Assembly (NCBI GenBank): GCA_963814955.1
Contig: CAWFEX010000001.1
Coordinates: 310,001 to 374,000, forward strand
Direction of reading: 5' to 3'
DNA from: DATCJA01 sp963814955
Lineage (GTDB): Bacteria > Acidobacteriota > Vicinamibacteria > Vicinamibacterales > UBA2999
DNA length: 64,000 bases
Shown in pieces: positions 1 through 9,183 of this stretch (the stretch's first letter is position 1; each line of letters opens with the position of its first letter). The notes beneath the pieces were generated by a model, which ran no database searches, was not told the origin of the DNA, and saw only the letters and a list, made by a program, of their open reading frames with translations. Both the position numbers and the translations under genes were made by a program.

Positions 1-1033
1 ATCTGCAACGTCAGTGCGGTTCCCACGTACTCACGGACGCTGTACTCCGCAACCAGCGCGGAAAACAACGCGGAGTCTGCAACCACAGCGACGCCCCATA
101 TGACCGCCACCAGAACCAGGGCCCATAACCCCGCGTCGAATGCGAACCCGGCAAGCGCACAGCACGCAGCGCTCACGATCATCGCCCAGGCGGCGACACG
201 CGCCTTGCCAAGGCGTTCTGAGACGAAGCCGGCTCCGACGCAGCCGACGGCGCCACTGGCAATCGCGATGAATGCAATCCACGACCCGCTGGTACGGCGA
301 GGCTCGCCGACGCAAAGGCAGCGATCCACGTCCACATGGCGTAGAGCTCCCACATGTGACCCAAATAGCCGAGCGTTGCCAGTCGAACCCCGCGGTTCGC
401 AAAGACACGTGTGATGGCATGGGGATCAAATGGTGCCGTCGTGGAAAGGTACGGACCGTCACGTATTGCGACAATCGTCAACAGGCCGCCGAAGATCGCG
501 CAGCCCGATGCCGCGAGCATGAGCCCGCGCCACGCAACCGCCAGAGTGAGCGCCGCCAACAGATGCGGGAAGGCAGATCCGACCGTCAGCGCGCCGACAA
601 TGATGCCCAGTGCGGCACCTCGGTTGTGCTGAAACCACCCTGCGGCAATCTTCATCCCCGGCGGATACACCCATGCCAGCATGACGCCGGTCACGAAGCG
701 AAGCACGATAACCTGGAGCGCTCCACTGGCGAGCGTCACCGCAGCGTTCGCGATCGCGCCAGCGATCGCCCCCAGCGCGAACAGCCGGCGAGGGTTGAAG
801 ACGTCGGGTAGATTCAGCGCCGCGCTCAGCAACGTGCCGCACACGAAGCCGGCTTGAACAGCCATCGTCAACCATGCCGTCTGGCCTGAATCGAGGTGGA
901 AATCGACAGCCAGCGCGGGAGCAGTGGCGGTCGCCGAAAACCACAATGTCATGCCGAGCAATTCCGCCAGCGCGAGCAAGGCGAGCATCCGCCAGGCGGT
1001 GCGGGAATGGACGAACTCCGCTTGAATCGTCAA
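1..1033 (-). CDS. MFS transporter, 3' end cut by the window edge, one frameshift
   Basis: An inner-membrane major facilitator superfamily carrier of unknown substrate. The N-terminal part (1033 down to about 290) is a chain of hydrophobic helices, with a typical first helix region (ALLALAELLGMTLWFSAT) and a Pro/Gly-rich cytoplasmic stretch after the fourth helix (VYPPGMKIAAGW). Near 290 the frame breaks after AFASASLAV. In the next frame conserved MFS sequence continues (GSWIAFIAIASGAVGCVGAG, then ALVLVAVIWGVAVVADSALF) to base 1 without a stop. The product is therefore one carrier with a one-base indel, truncated by the window and not by evolution. The start is the ATG at 1033. No neighbour indicates the substrate. 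Confidence 0.8.
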
Positions 1034-1118
1034 CGTCTGCTTGGGCCAGAATGCGCGGGCGCCAGGCCCCGCGGCAAGAAATTATCGCGTGAGGTTGGTC
1101 GATCGGGCGATCGGGCCA

Positions 1119-1170
1119 CGAATACTCGGAGGCACAGCAGATATGTTTCCGTGTCTCCGCGTCTCCGTCC
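1119..1170. repeat. Intergenic short-unit repeat with inverted halves
   Basis: The space between the MFS gene and the next gene (1034-1264) holds a run with about 9-nt periodicity (TCCGTGTCTCCGCGTCTCCG, near 1148-1167). It is preceded by a partly complementary GGAGGCACA stretch at about 1130. It resembles the other 7- to 9-nt arrays in the window. Nothing else was seen in this spacer except the palindrome at 1230. Confidence 0.5.
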
Positions 1171-1229
1171 TTCGACTTCCTCAGGACGCCCCGAGCAACG
1201 TCGAGGGGCGTGGCCCGTGTTCGTGAGCT

Positions 1230-1250
1230 GGCGGGCCGTGAAGGCCCGCC
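1230..1250. repeat. Intergenic palindrome, GTGAA loop
   Basis: GGCGGGCC and GGCCCGCC form an 8-bp perfect stem around GTGAA, followed by CTAC. It lies just past the stop of the leftward metallo-hydrolase gene and could fold in its transcript. It belongs to the window-wide set of palindromes with a TGAA/TTCA centre. Confidence 0.65.
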
Positions 1251-1264
1251 CTACTGGTGTGACT

Positions 1265-2262
1265 TCAGTTCGACACGGGCGCCGCCTTACCGGCCTTGGC
1301 CTCCTCGACGTACTTGATCGTGCCCGCCTCCGCCCTGTCGAGCCACTGCTTCCACTGATCCGGGATCACGAATGGGTGCGGCTGGCCGGCCTGCCGCTTC
1401 GCCAGCGCCATCGCCGGTTCGAACACCGTGCCGCCGCGCGGATCGGGATAGGTCGTCAGCCAGCTGTGGACGTGCACCGGCACCTCGACGTCCGCGAACT
1501 CCTTGGACTTCAGCCGGCGGATGCTTTCGAGGAACTGGGTGCCGCCCTCGACGCCGTTGCGCTGCCCGGGTCCGCCGAAGAGGAACGCCGTGTGCGGCCG
1601 CCCGTTGTCAAACACCGTGAACTTAAAGGAGGGCGAGCCCGCGGTGTGACCTGGCAGCTTGTAGACCCGGATCTGCGTTTTCCCGAGGGTGATCACGTCG
1701 CCTTCCTTGATCACCAGGTCGCGTGCGAACGGGATACCGGGGTCGCGGGCGTTCGGGTTGTTGCCGCCGCGGCCCGACGCTGCGTTCTTGTAGAACGTCT
1801 CGATCAGCTGCCAGTCCTCTTCGAGCGTGGCGATCCGGGCCGCCGGAGCCGCCTGCTTCAGCTTGCCGGCGCCACCGAAATGATCGAGATGGCCGTGGCT
1901 CAGGAAGATGTAGCGGATGTTCTTCGGGTCGAAACCGACCTTCCTGATGCTGTCGAGCACGTGGTCAACGAGCGGTTCCTGCGTTGAATCGAACACGATG
2001 AGGCCGTCGGTCGTCGGGATCAGCCATACCGACACGTTGCCCGGCCCGACGTAATACAGGTTGTCGAACACCTTGATGGGTGCCGTCTTCTGGGCCTCCC
2101 AGTCGCGCGACTTGCTGCCCCTGTAACTCTGGCTGAGCGTCTCATTGGCGGGCGCGCCGCCCTGTCCGCCCTGCCGTCCCTGCGCGTTCCCGGGTAGTCT
2201 GGATCAGGCCGGCCACGAGCAGACCGCCAAGGACCACGTCAGTGAACGTGCATCATCTTCAT
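1265..2262 (-). CDS. Secreted metallo-beta-lactamase-fold hydrolase, N-terminus frame-broken
   Basis: A metallo-beta-lactamase superfamily hydrolase; substrate unknown. The zinc-binding signature is HGHLDHFGG, followed by a later metal ligand in LPGHTAGS and a final His in VPVHVHSW. The catalytic domain reads cleanly from 2071. Conserved-looking sequence continues upstream in the same frame (SQSYRGSKSRDWEAQK), so the GTG at 2071 is unlikely to be the start. A better start is the ATG at 2262, with AGGAG about eight bases upstream. From there a signal-peptide-like stretch (VVLGGLLVAGLIQ) reads in another frame, which implies one or two small indels between 2160 and 2245. Family and export are fairly sure; the exact N-terminus is not. 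Confidence 0.75.
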
Positions 2263-2310
2263 GTCTCTGCTCCTGTGTGACCATACCGCACATTCGCGGT
2301 CGATGGCCAC

Positions 2311-2335
2311 GCCGGGTCCAGCGAAGTGACCCGGC
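2311..2335. repeat. Intergenic palindrome, GCCGGGTC/GACCCGGC
   Basis: An 8-bp perfect stem (GCCGGGTC at 2311, GACCCGGC at 2328) followed by CTACG. The same GGACCCGGCCTAC-like arm recurs at 51681-51702 and in related form at 52463-52507. It lies between the stop of the TonB receptor gene and the start of the hydrolase gene, both leftward. Confidence 0.65.
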
Positions 2336-2382
2336 CTACGTAAGGAAAATTCTAGCCTCGTGTCTCTGCTGACCAGTATCAC

Positions 2383-5300
2383 TTAGAACGTGGCCCTGAA
2401 TCCGAGCTGGACGACGCGCGGCTGGAACGACGTGCCGCCGGCGCCGCTGTTGCCGCCCGCGCCCAGCTGCGGCTGTCCGAAGTTACGGTTGCTCTCGGTC
2501 AAATTCCACGTATTGAAGTTGGCCCGGTTGAACAGGTTGAACACTTCCGCAAGCGGTTCGAACGAGAACCGATCGCCGAACGAGAAGCGCCGCGAGAGCC
2601 GCACGTCCACGCGGTGCAGATCCTTCCGATCGAAATTGAAGCGCGGAATGACCGACCCATCCGGGCGCGTCCGGTTCGCCACGACGCCGCCGACAGCAAG
2701 TATGTCTACGCCCGATGTCGTCGTTTCTTTTCCGTTGTCGCCGTAGAAATACAGTCCGCTGACCTGCATGCCGTAGGGCAGTTCGTAGATGGCGTTGAAG
2801 GCCGCGCGGTGGACCTGATGTCCCGTCACGTACCATTCCTGGTCGTAGATGGGAACGCCAAAAGCGCGGAAGTTCACCGGCACATCACAGACCCACCGTG
2901 AGAAGTCAGCCGTCCACGTCACCGGGTAGTTGCAATTTCGCGCCTCTGGAATGCCAGGCAGGTCCGGCAGCACCGGCGGAAAGTCCTTGGCATAATCGCG
3001 CACCCACAAGTAGCTGGCCGACGCCTGCCAGCGGTTGCTGAAACGCTTGGTCAGTCCGACCTGCACCGAGTGGTTCTTGGAATCGTAGCCCAGCGTATGG
3101 TTCCGCATGGCGACGTTGCCCCACTCGGGGAATGGCAGCCGGCTGACGTTGGTGGTCGCAAACGGCAGTCCCGTTGCGGGGTTGAACGACTGGTTGATGT
3201 TGACGTTCCCGATGACGTTGAACGCGCTCGCCCAGTAGACGTAGTCGGCCTCCACGGCCATCGTGTTGCTCAACTGCCGCTGGAAGCCAATCGATCCCTG
3301 CCATGAAAACGGATACTGCGAATTGGGACTGGAGAGGTTATTGCCGACCGTGCGGCGGATACACCCGGCCCGTGCGCCGCCCTGGTTCGCCTTCTGATCC
3401 CAGCACGTCCGCGGGACGAGCTGGTCGTAAGTCGGCTGCGCGCCGTTGAACGGATTGCTCGCAAAATCGGGGCGCCCATCGTTCAGGATCTCGACGCCGA
3501 CAATATTCCGCCACGACACGGTGCCGTGTGCCGACTGATCGGTGACTTCGCCATAGGTACTTTCCAAGGCCGCCGCGCAGCACCGTCCGCTCACCGAGCT
3601 TGTACGCGAAGCCAAAGCGAGGCTGGATGTTGTTCGTGTCGTTCGGCCGTCCGCCGTTGACCCACGGCTGGAAGTCGTAATCCTCGCCGAAGCCGTTGAG
3701 CGCGACGTCATACCGCAAGCCGAGATTGAGCGTCAGATTCGACGAAACCTGCCAGTCGTCCTGGATCCAGCCGGCCGACACGTGGCGGTCCACCGCAAAC
3801 GTGAAGTCGCCGATCCCCAGCGTGTAGCGCCGGATGATCGGGTTCAGCGCGTTCAGGTTCCAGGTGTCGGGATTGTCCCACGTCGCGAAGAGCTGCTCCA
3901 GGTTCGCCGGCGGCGCCCCGCCCTGGGCATCGTAGATGCCGGTGCAGTCGCGGCAGATCATCAGCCACCACGAGTTCTTGATGTACTCGCCGCCAATCCT
4001 GAAGTCGTGCCGTCCGGCCTTGTTCATCGAAATCGTGAAGTCGTTCCGCAACGACCACTTGCCTTCCTGAATCTCCTGCGGAACGCTTCCCGGGGGGCCG
4101 AACCTGAAGCCGTTGAGCGTGACGATTGGAGAGCCGTTCGTGATGCCGTCGCTCAGGGCGGCGGGGTGGTTCTGCCACGGTACCCGGGACGACTCCCGGT
4201 TCCGAATCCCGACGTACCCGGTCTTGAAGTCGTTGACGGCCCTGCTTCCCAGTACCTGCGTCAACGCAAGCTGGATCTGATCGCTGTCGCGATACGTCTG
4301 GACGAGGAACGAGGGGTGGTTGGTGCCCGTTGCCGAGAACGCCTGGTCGAGACGCTGGTCGTTCTGCCACATCGCTCCGCGAACCGTCGCTCTCAGGTTC
4401 GGGTTGAACTGATAGTCGAGCCTGAGGCCCGACTTGTGCTCAATTCTCGGTTCGGTGAACTCCAGATTGAACGCGGAGTATGGAGTCGTAAATACCGTGG
4501 TCCACGGCTCGCGCTCGTATTCGTAATTCGCGAAGTAGTGGAACTTGTCGCGCAGGATGGGCCCCCCGTGGGTCGCGCTGAGCTGCTGGTTGGAGTACGG
4601 CAGCACCCGATTGACGATCTTGTCGGCCGCATTCAGGCTGTCGTCCCGGAAATACCCGCCAAAGCTTCCCAGATAGTTGTTCGTGCCGCTCTTGGTCACC
4701 GCGTTGATCTGGATGCCCTGCGAACGGCCCTGGGTGGCGTCGAAGCGGTTGGCGATGAACTCGAACTCCGCAATCGCATCACGGCTGAAGCGCGGCTGCA
4801 CGTTCCCCAGGCCCCCGCCCCAGTACGTCACCTGCTGGCCATCGACGTTCACCTGATACGTCCCGCTGCCTTCGGCAGCAATCTCGTTGGTCCCAACCCC
4901 GTTGACGCGGTTTCCGAGGGCCAGCATGCCCAGGTCCTGCCAGTTCCGCCCGTTGATCGGCAGTTCTTCCATCTGCGCCTGGGTAATGTTGGTGCCCAGG
5001 CTGGAGCTGCTGACGTCGAGCAGCGGCGCCTCTCCGGTCACCGTCACCGATTCCTGAAGTCCTGATGGCGCCATTTGCAGATTGATCGTGACCACCTGGC
5101 CGACCGCGACCGGCAGCCCAGTCCGCACCGCATCGGCGAATCCGGCCAGCGTTGCGGTGATCCGGTAGTTTCCGATACGCGCCGGCATGCGGAATATCCC
5201 GCGCTCATCCGTGACGGCCTCGAAGCTGATACCGGAAGCTTCGTGTACCACGGCGACCGTGACGCCGGGCAGCACGCCGCCTGTCGTGTCGGTGACGGTT

Positions 5301-5401
5301 CCGGTAATCGTGGCGTCCTGGGCGGAAGCCAGGACAGGCAGCGCCAAGAACGCAGCCACCCACGTCGCGATGAATAATCGCTTCACGCTAATCGTGAACA
5401 T
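2383..5401 (-). CDS. TonB-dependent receptor, Oar-like, one frameshift
   Basis: An outer-membrane TonB-dependent receptor of about 1,000 residues. In order: signal peptide (LFIATWVAAFLALPVLASAQ); carboxypeptidase-regulatory-like domain (ITGTVTDTTGGVLPGVTVAV, about residues 30-115); plug domain with the usual ELPINGRNWQDL and NVDGQQVTYWGGG segments; a long barrel; and a C-terminal strand ending VVQLGFRATF, with the final Phe expected for barrel insertion. The frame breaks once near 3560, between LGERTVLRGGLGKY and TYGEVTDQSAHGTV, and both sides are full of receptor sequence. An AGGAGG motif lies ten bases before the ATG at 5401. The substrate is unknown; Oar-type receptors are usually linked to large organic ligands or peptides. 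Confidence 0.88.
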
Positions 5402-5510
5402 GACAGTCGATCCTCCTGAAGGGTTCTACGCTATGAAAATCGCAAATAACAGAAGACCCGCAGCGCGTCGACGATCCTGCCGCGCAGGCGGTTGGTAATG
5501 ACGCGGGGTA

Positions 5511-5900
5511 TTAATCCCACTCTTTCTCGACACCATGGCCGCGCGCGGCGTCGCCGTGCATCGGTGTCAGGAATCCGAGCAGGCAGCCGTTGGAGCCGTC
5601 GCGGAGCCGGTGGCAGCGCACTTTGACCGTGTCGCCCACCTTGACGTCCTCACGCTTGATGCCGTTGCGCTCGAGACCGCCGGGGCCCGTTGCCTCGAGC
5701 GCCCAGAGTTGCGGTTCGCTTTTCTCGTCCTTCACCTCGATGTAGACCCATGAGTGCGGGTTGATGAGATGTACTTCCTTGACGATTCCCTGCAGAGGCG
5801 TGAACTCGGAGATGGCGTAGTTGTTGTGCGAATGATGCGCTGCGACCGGCATCGTGAGCAACGTCGCAACGGCGAGAAGAAAGAAGAACGAGGCCCGCAT
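5511..5900 (-). CDS. DUF6152-like small secreted protein
   Basis: A protein of about 129 residues with a cleavable signal peptide (MRASFFFLLAVATLLTMPVAAHH) followed by a small beta-rich domain (LQGIVKEVHLINPHSWVYIE, later GDTVKVRCHRLRDG). The pattern matches the exported DUF6152 family, whose function is unknown. The 'INPHSW' segment is typical of that family. A longer reading from 5918 exists, but a GGAGG motif sits six bases before the ATG at 5900, which decides the start. It lies upstream of the TonB receptor on the same strand with a gap of about 110 bases; co-transcription is possible. Confidence 0.75.
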   Translation of the reverse strand: MRASFFFLLAVATLLTMPVAAHHSHNNYAISEFTPLQGIVKEVHLINPHSWVYIEVKDEKSEPQLWALEATGPGGLERNGIKREDVKVGDTVKVRCHRLRDGSNGCLLGFLTPMHGDAARGHGVEKEWD

Positions 5901-6052
5901 GCGTGTCCTCCAAAACATGAAGCCGAAAACGATGAGCCTGCCGCAAAGGGCTGGTCATCGTATCACTGGAGCGCGAATTTTTCCCCGCTCTGCGGCGTCG
6001 CGAAAGGGGCGCCGCACGGCGCGGTACGGCCGAATTGTATGATGAACTCGGG

Positions 6053-6058
6053 TATAAT
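6053..6058 (+). promoter_or_regulatory. Possible -10 element before the cytochrome gene
   Basis: A perfect TATAAT lies about 60 bases upstream of the ATG at 6118. A TTGTAT is present only 12 bases upstream of it, too short a spacing for a standard -35. The ten bases TATAATCGCG recur at 28851-28860 ahead of another secreted cytochrome gene. Promoter assignment is by sequence only. Confidence 0.4.
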
Positions 6059-6117
6059 CGCGATCTGCTTTCTCACAGAAATCCGAGCATTTATGGAGAC
6101 TTCGGAGGGACCGACAG

Positions 6118-7060
6118 ATGCGTAATCCAATGGGCCTCGTGGTGCGCGCCGCTCTCGCCGTCGCGTTCGCGGCCTATGCCGTGATCGGAGTGTTGTCACT
6201 CACCGGTCACGCCCGGCAAACCCGCACGGTATCGGACGGCGTCTACACGGCCGAGCAGGCTCAGCGCGGAGCTGCGTTGTACAAGGCTCAATGCGCGTCA
6301 TGTCACGGCGAGAAGCTCGAGGGCGTCATCGGCCCGATGCTCTCCGGTGAGGGATTCGTCGCCGCGTGGGGCGGGCGATCGCTGACCGAACTCGTCGACA
6401 AGATCCAGAACACGATGCCGTTGCAGGCGCCCGGCAGCCTGATGCGGCCGCAGGCGATCGACATCGCGACGGTACATGCTCCAGGTCGGCAATTTCAAAG
6501 CGGGTTCGACGGCGCTTGCCGACGCGGGGTTGAAGACGACCACCTTCCCGGCATCACGCCCCGCGGCGGCGACGACGGCAGGAGCGGGAGGAGTCACGCT
6601 CGCTCCAACGGCGAATCTCGCCCAGTTCATGCGGGGAGTGACCTTTCCGAACGCGAACATCATCTTCAATACTCAGGTGAAGGACCCGGGAGCGACAAAG
6701 CCGGCCAACCCTGTGCCGTTCGACTACGTCCTGTGGGGAGCGACCGTCTACTACGGCTGGCAGGCGGTCGACCAGGCGGCGCTCGGGCTCATCGAGACGA
6801 CCTCCATGTTCATGGTGCCGGGCCGGCGCTGCGAGAACGGGCGGCCGGTGCCCATTCAGAACGCGGATTACCAGAAATTCACCCAGGAGCTGATCGCCCT
6901 GTCGCGAGAGCTCTACAAAGCGTCGCAGACCCGTAATCAGGATGCCGTGAGCGGAATGTCCGAGAAACTGAACGACGCGTGCGCGAACTGCCACAAGGTG
7001 TATCGCGACGTAGGAACGGCTGAAGGCGGTGGGCTCGGGACGGATCGCTGCAAGCCGTAG
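6118..7060 (+). CDS. Secreted diheme c-type cytochrome, one frameshift
   Basis: A periplasmic electron-transfer protein. A signal or anchor helix (ALAVAFAAYAVIGVLSLTG) is followed by a class I cytochrome c domain with the heme site CASCH. A second heme site, CANCH, lies near the C-terminus in a helical cytochrome c'-like region (ELYKASQTRNQDAVSGMSEKL before it). The frame changes near 6467, between RPQAIDIA and YMLQVGNFKAG; together these form the normal end of the first cytochrome domain, so a single missing base explains the break. A GGAGGG motif precedes the ATG at 6118. The electron partner is unknown. Confidence 0.8.
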
Positions 7061-7082
7061 GCAGTAGGGCGGGCCCCCAGAC

Positions 7083-7143
7083 AACCACGAAGGTCACGAA
7101 GAGCATATCGACCCCTTTTGTGCCCTTCGTGCGCTTCGTGGTT
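7083..7143. repeat. 9-nt periodic inverted repeat, CACGAAGGT-type
   Basis: AACCACGAAGGTCACGAAG (7083-7101) faces CTTCGTGCGCTTCGTGGTT (7125-7143) across a 23-base centre. The unit is about nine bases (CACGAAGGT, CACGAAGAG). It fills the gap between two convergent genes, where it could form a long imperfect hairpin. Confidence 0.7.
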
Positions 7144-7150
7144 CCTGTCG

Positions 7151-7642
7151 TTATTTCAACATCCCCGCTGCGGCGGCGAGGCCAGCCATAGCGCATTTTT
7201 CGTCAGCTTCCTGGTTGGGCGATCCGCTCAGACCCAAGGCGCCGATGAGTTCATTCCCTATCCTGATCGGCACTCCTCCGCCCAAGGGAATGACATCGGC
7301 CAATTGGCGCTGTCCGGCGAACTCGCTGGTGCCCGCTGTGCGATTGCGGAACTCGATCGTGGTGATTCCGAAGGTGCGCGACGTGAATGCTTTGCGGCGG
7401 GCCAGTTCCAGGTTGTGCGGGTTCGCGGCATCGTGCCGGATGAGCAGCACCACATCGCCTGCCCGATCCACCACTGCGGCAGACACGTTGTTCCCCTCCT
7501 TCTGACACGCGGCAATCGACGCATCAGCAATGGCTCTGGCAATCTGCAGCGACATGTCCTTTCTCGTGATCGTCTGGCCCTGCACAGCGGCAGGCGCCCA
7601 AGCTGCGAGCACGACCAGCATCAGGGTAGCTGTGTAGCGCAC
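7151..7642 (-). CDS. GlcG/HbpS-family secreted heme-binding-like protein
   Basis: A protein of about 163 residues of the GlcG/HbpS family, a small alpha/beta fold seen in extracellular heme-binding proteins and in glycolate-operon GlcG. Visible family features are a signal peptide (LMLVVLAAWAPAAVQGQ), AAVVDRAGDVVLLIRHDAA, a Lys-Ala-Phe-Thr segment (ARRKAFTSRTFG) and the Gly-rich IPLGGGVPIRIGNELIGALG. The open frame runs on to 7714, but GGGAGG lies five bases before the GTG at 7642, which also begins the signal peptide; I take that start. It is separated by about 60 bases from the upstream esterase gene on the same strand. Heme binding is inferred from the family. Confidence 0.8.
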   Translation of the reverse strand: MRYTATLMLVVLAAWAPAAVQGQTITRKDMSLQIARAIADASIAACQKEGNNVSAAVVDRAGDVVLLIRHDAANPHNLELARRKAFTSRTFGITTIEFRNRTAGTSEFAGQRQLADVIPLGGGVPIRIGNELIGALGLSGSPNQEADEKCAMAGLAAAAGMLK

Positions 7643-7700
7643 GATGTCCTCCCTATCAATGTGATCAAGAAAGTGCGTCAAGAATGCACGACGAGCGGCT

Positions 7701-8400
7701 TCACCGGCTCGCACTCCAGCGTTCCGCGACCCATCGTCCGGCGCGTGCGAGCGCGTCGATGTAGCCCCCCATTTCGTAATGGCCCAGGCCTTCGAGCGCC
7801 TCGAATCGGACAGTCCGCCCCAGTTTCTCGAGCTGCTGCGTCGTTCGCTCGTCCGGGTCGAACGGCACGACCTGGTCGTTGCGGCTGTGGATCACATAGG
7901 TGGGAATCCGTCCCAGGCGCTCGAGCGGCTCCTCGCCCGACGATCCGGCGATTGGAATGGCGGCGGTGAAGAAATCGGCATGGCGCGAAGACATGAACCA
8001 CGTGCCGCGGCCGCCGAGGCTGAATCCCGTGACCAGGATGCGACGGCGGTCGATGGCATATTCCTTCATGACGCTTTCTAGGAGCGCCATCACGGCGCCG
8101 CTCCGCGGCTGGATCGCTCCACGCCCGCGTAGGACAGTCGGGCGCGACGATGATGGCGCCGAGCTCCTTCAATGCGGGCGACACAATTCCGCGCATGAAC
8201 GACAGCCCGTAATACGGTGTTCGCTCACCCCCGGGGTGAAGCGCCAGCACGAGAGGGCGCGGCTCGCGCGAAGTGTAGCCCGGCGGAATCGAGATGCCGT
8301 AGAGGATCCTTCCCGCCTCCGGCGCGACGAACGTGCGCTGCAGGACAGCCGGCGCGGCCTGTTGACTGAGGGCAGCGAACAGTGTGAGTGCAATGAGCAT
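7701..8400 (-). CDS. Secreted alpha/beta-hydrolase (esterase-like), one frameshift
   Basis: A dienelactone-hydrolase/PHB-depolymerase-like esterase. A signal peptide (LIALTLFAALSQQAAPA) is followed by the beta strand and oxyanion region PLVLALHPGGERTPYYGL. Near 8110 the frame changes, and the rest reads YAIDRRRILVTGFSLGGRG, giving the nucleophile elbow G-F-S-L-G. Then comes an acidic residue region (SRNDQVVPFDPDE) and the catalytic His in GLGHYEMGGY. All three members of the triad are therefore present across the break, which looks like a single-base indel. The substrate cannot be told from the sequence. Confidence 0.78.
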
Positions 8401-8403
8401 AAA

Positions 8404-8466
8404 GTGCCTATGGTGCCTGGAGTGCCTGCCAGTGCGGAACGTAGCGCGCAGGCTTCAGCCTGCGCG
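8404..8466. repeat. GTGCCT-type short repeat plus REP-like palindrome
   Basis: Two elements lie in one spacer. First, a GTGCCT-based run with 8-10-base spacing (8410-8436). Second, a perfect palindrome at 8446-8465, GCGCAGGCTTCAGCCTGCGC, with a TTCA-type centre. The same 20-bp palindrome occurs at 11241-11260 and, as its complement-centred form, at 43992-44015. Confidence 0.75.
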
Positions 8467-8483
8467 TCATGCGCGCGTTCATT

Positions 8484-9183
8484 CTACGGCGCCAGTTGCG
8501 GAATCGTATCGACCGCCGGTGGACGAGGACGTGCCTGGAGAAACGCGTAGATGTCCGCGAGCTCCTGGTTCGACAGCACCTTATCGGTATACGGCGGCAT
8601 GTCACCCGTGGGGTTGCGGATGTACTGAGAGAAGCGCGCAAACGGAATCGGGTCTGGGTCCGAGGCGCGGTCCTGCGGTCCGCCCTGCGCCTGATTCGCG
8701 TGGCACTGGTAGCAGCCGATCTTCGCGTATAAGGCAGCACCCGCGTCCGCACGGCCGGCTGGCGCGGACGGGGCGGGAGCGGCCTGCGATGCGGTGCCGA
8801 GCGCAGGAAAGCGTAGATGTCGGTCAGCGCCTGGTCCGAGACCGCCTGCATGCCCTGCGGCGGCATGGTGCCGGTGGGCTTTCTGACGTATGCGATGAAC
8901 GCCGGCAGTCTGCCGCGCCGTGCCTGCGAGGCGGGGACCGGCGGCCGTTCCCTGACCATTGGTGCCGTGGCACGTCTCGCAGCCCGCTTTCGTGTACATG
9001 GCCTGGCCGGTTTCCGCGTTGCCCGCGGCGGAGTGTCCTGCGCTCTGCGCGACGTAGGCCGGTTCCGGACCGGCGGCCCGCTCCGACAACGCCCGCCCTC
9101 GGCAGCTGCTGCGAAGACTCGCGAACGTGAGCGCGGAAGCGGCACGAACAGACGAACCAGAACCGTGAACGACGGATCTTCAT
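8484..9183 (-). CDS. Secreted diheme cytochrome c, at least two frameshifts
   Basis: Two class I cytochrome c domains in tandem. Domain 1 has the heme site CETCH and, in another frame, the distal Met segment KPTGTMPPQGMQAVSDQAL followed by TDIYAFLRS. Domain 2 has CYQCH and the matching NPTGDMPPYTDKVLSNQEL with ADIYAFLQARP. The frame moves near 8930 and again near 8790. Because the pieces line up as two near-identical domains, indels are more likely than decay. An ATG at 9183 abuts the TAA stop of the upstream thiamine-diphosphate enzyme (TAAATG), which points to coupled translation. The N-terminal signal region is not clear in any one frame. Confidence 0.72.
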
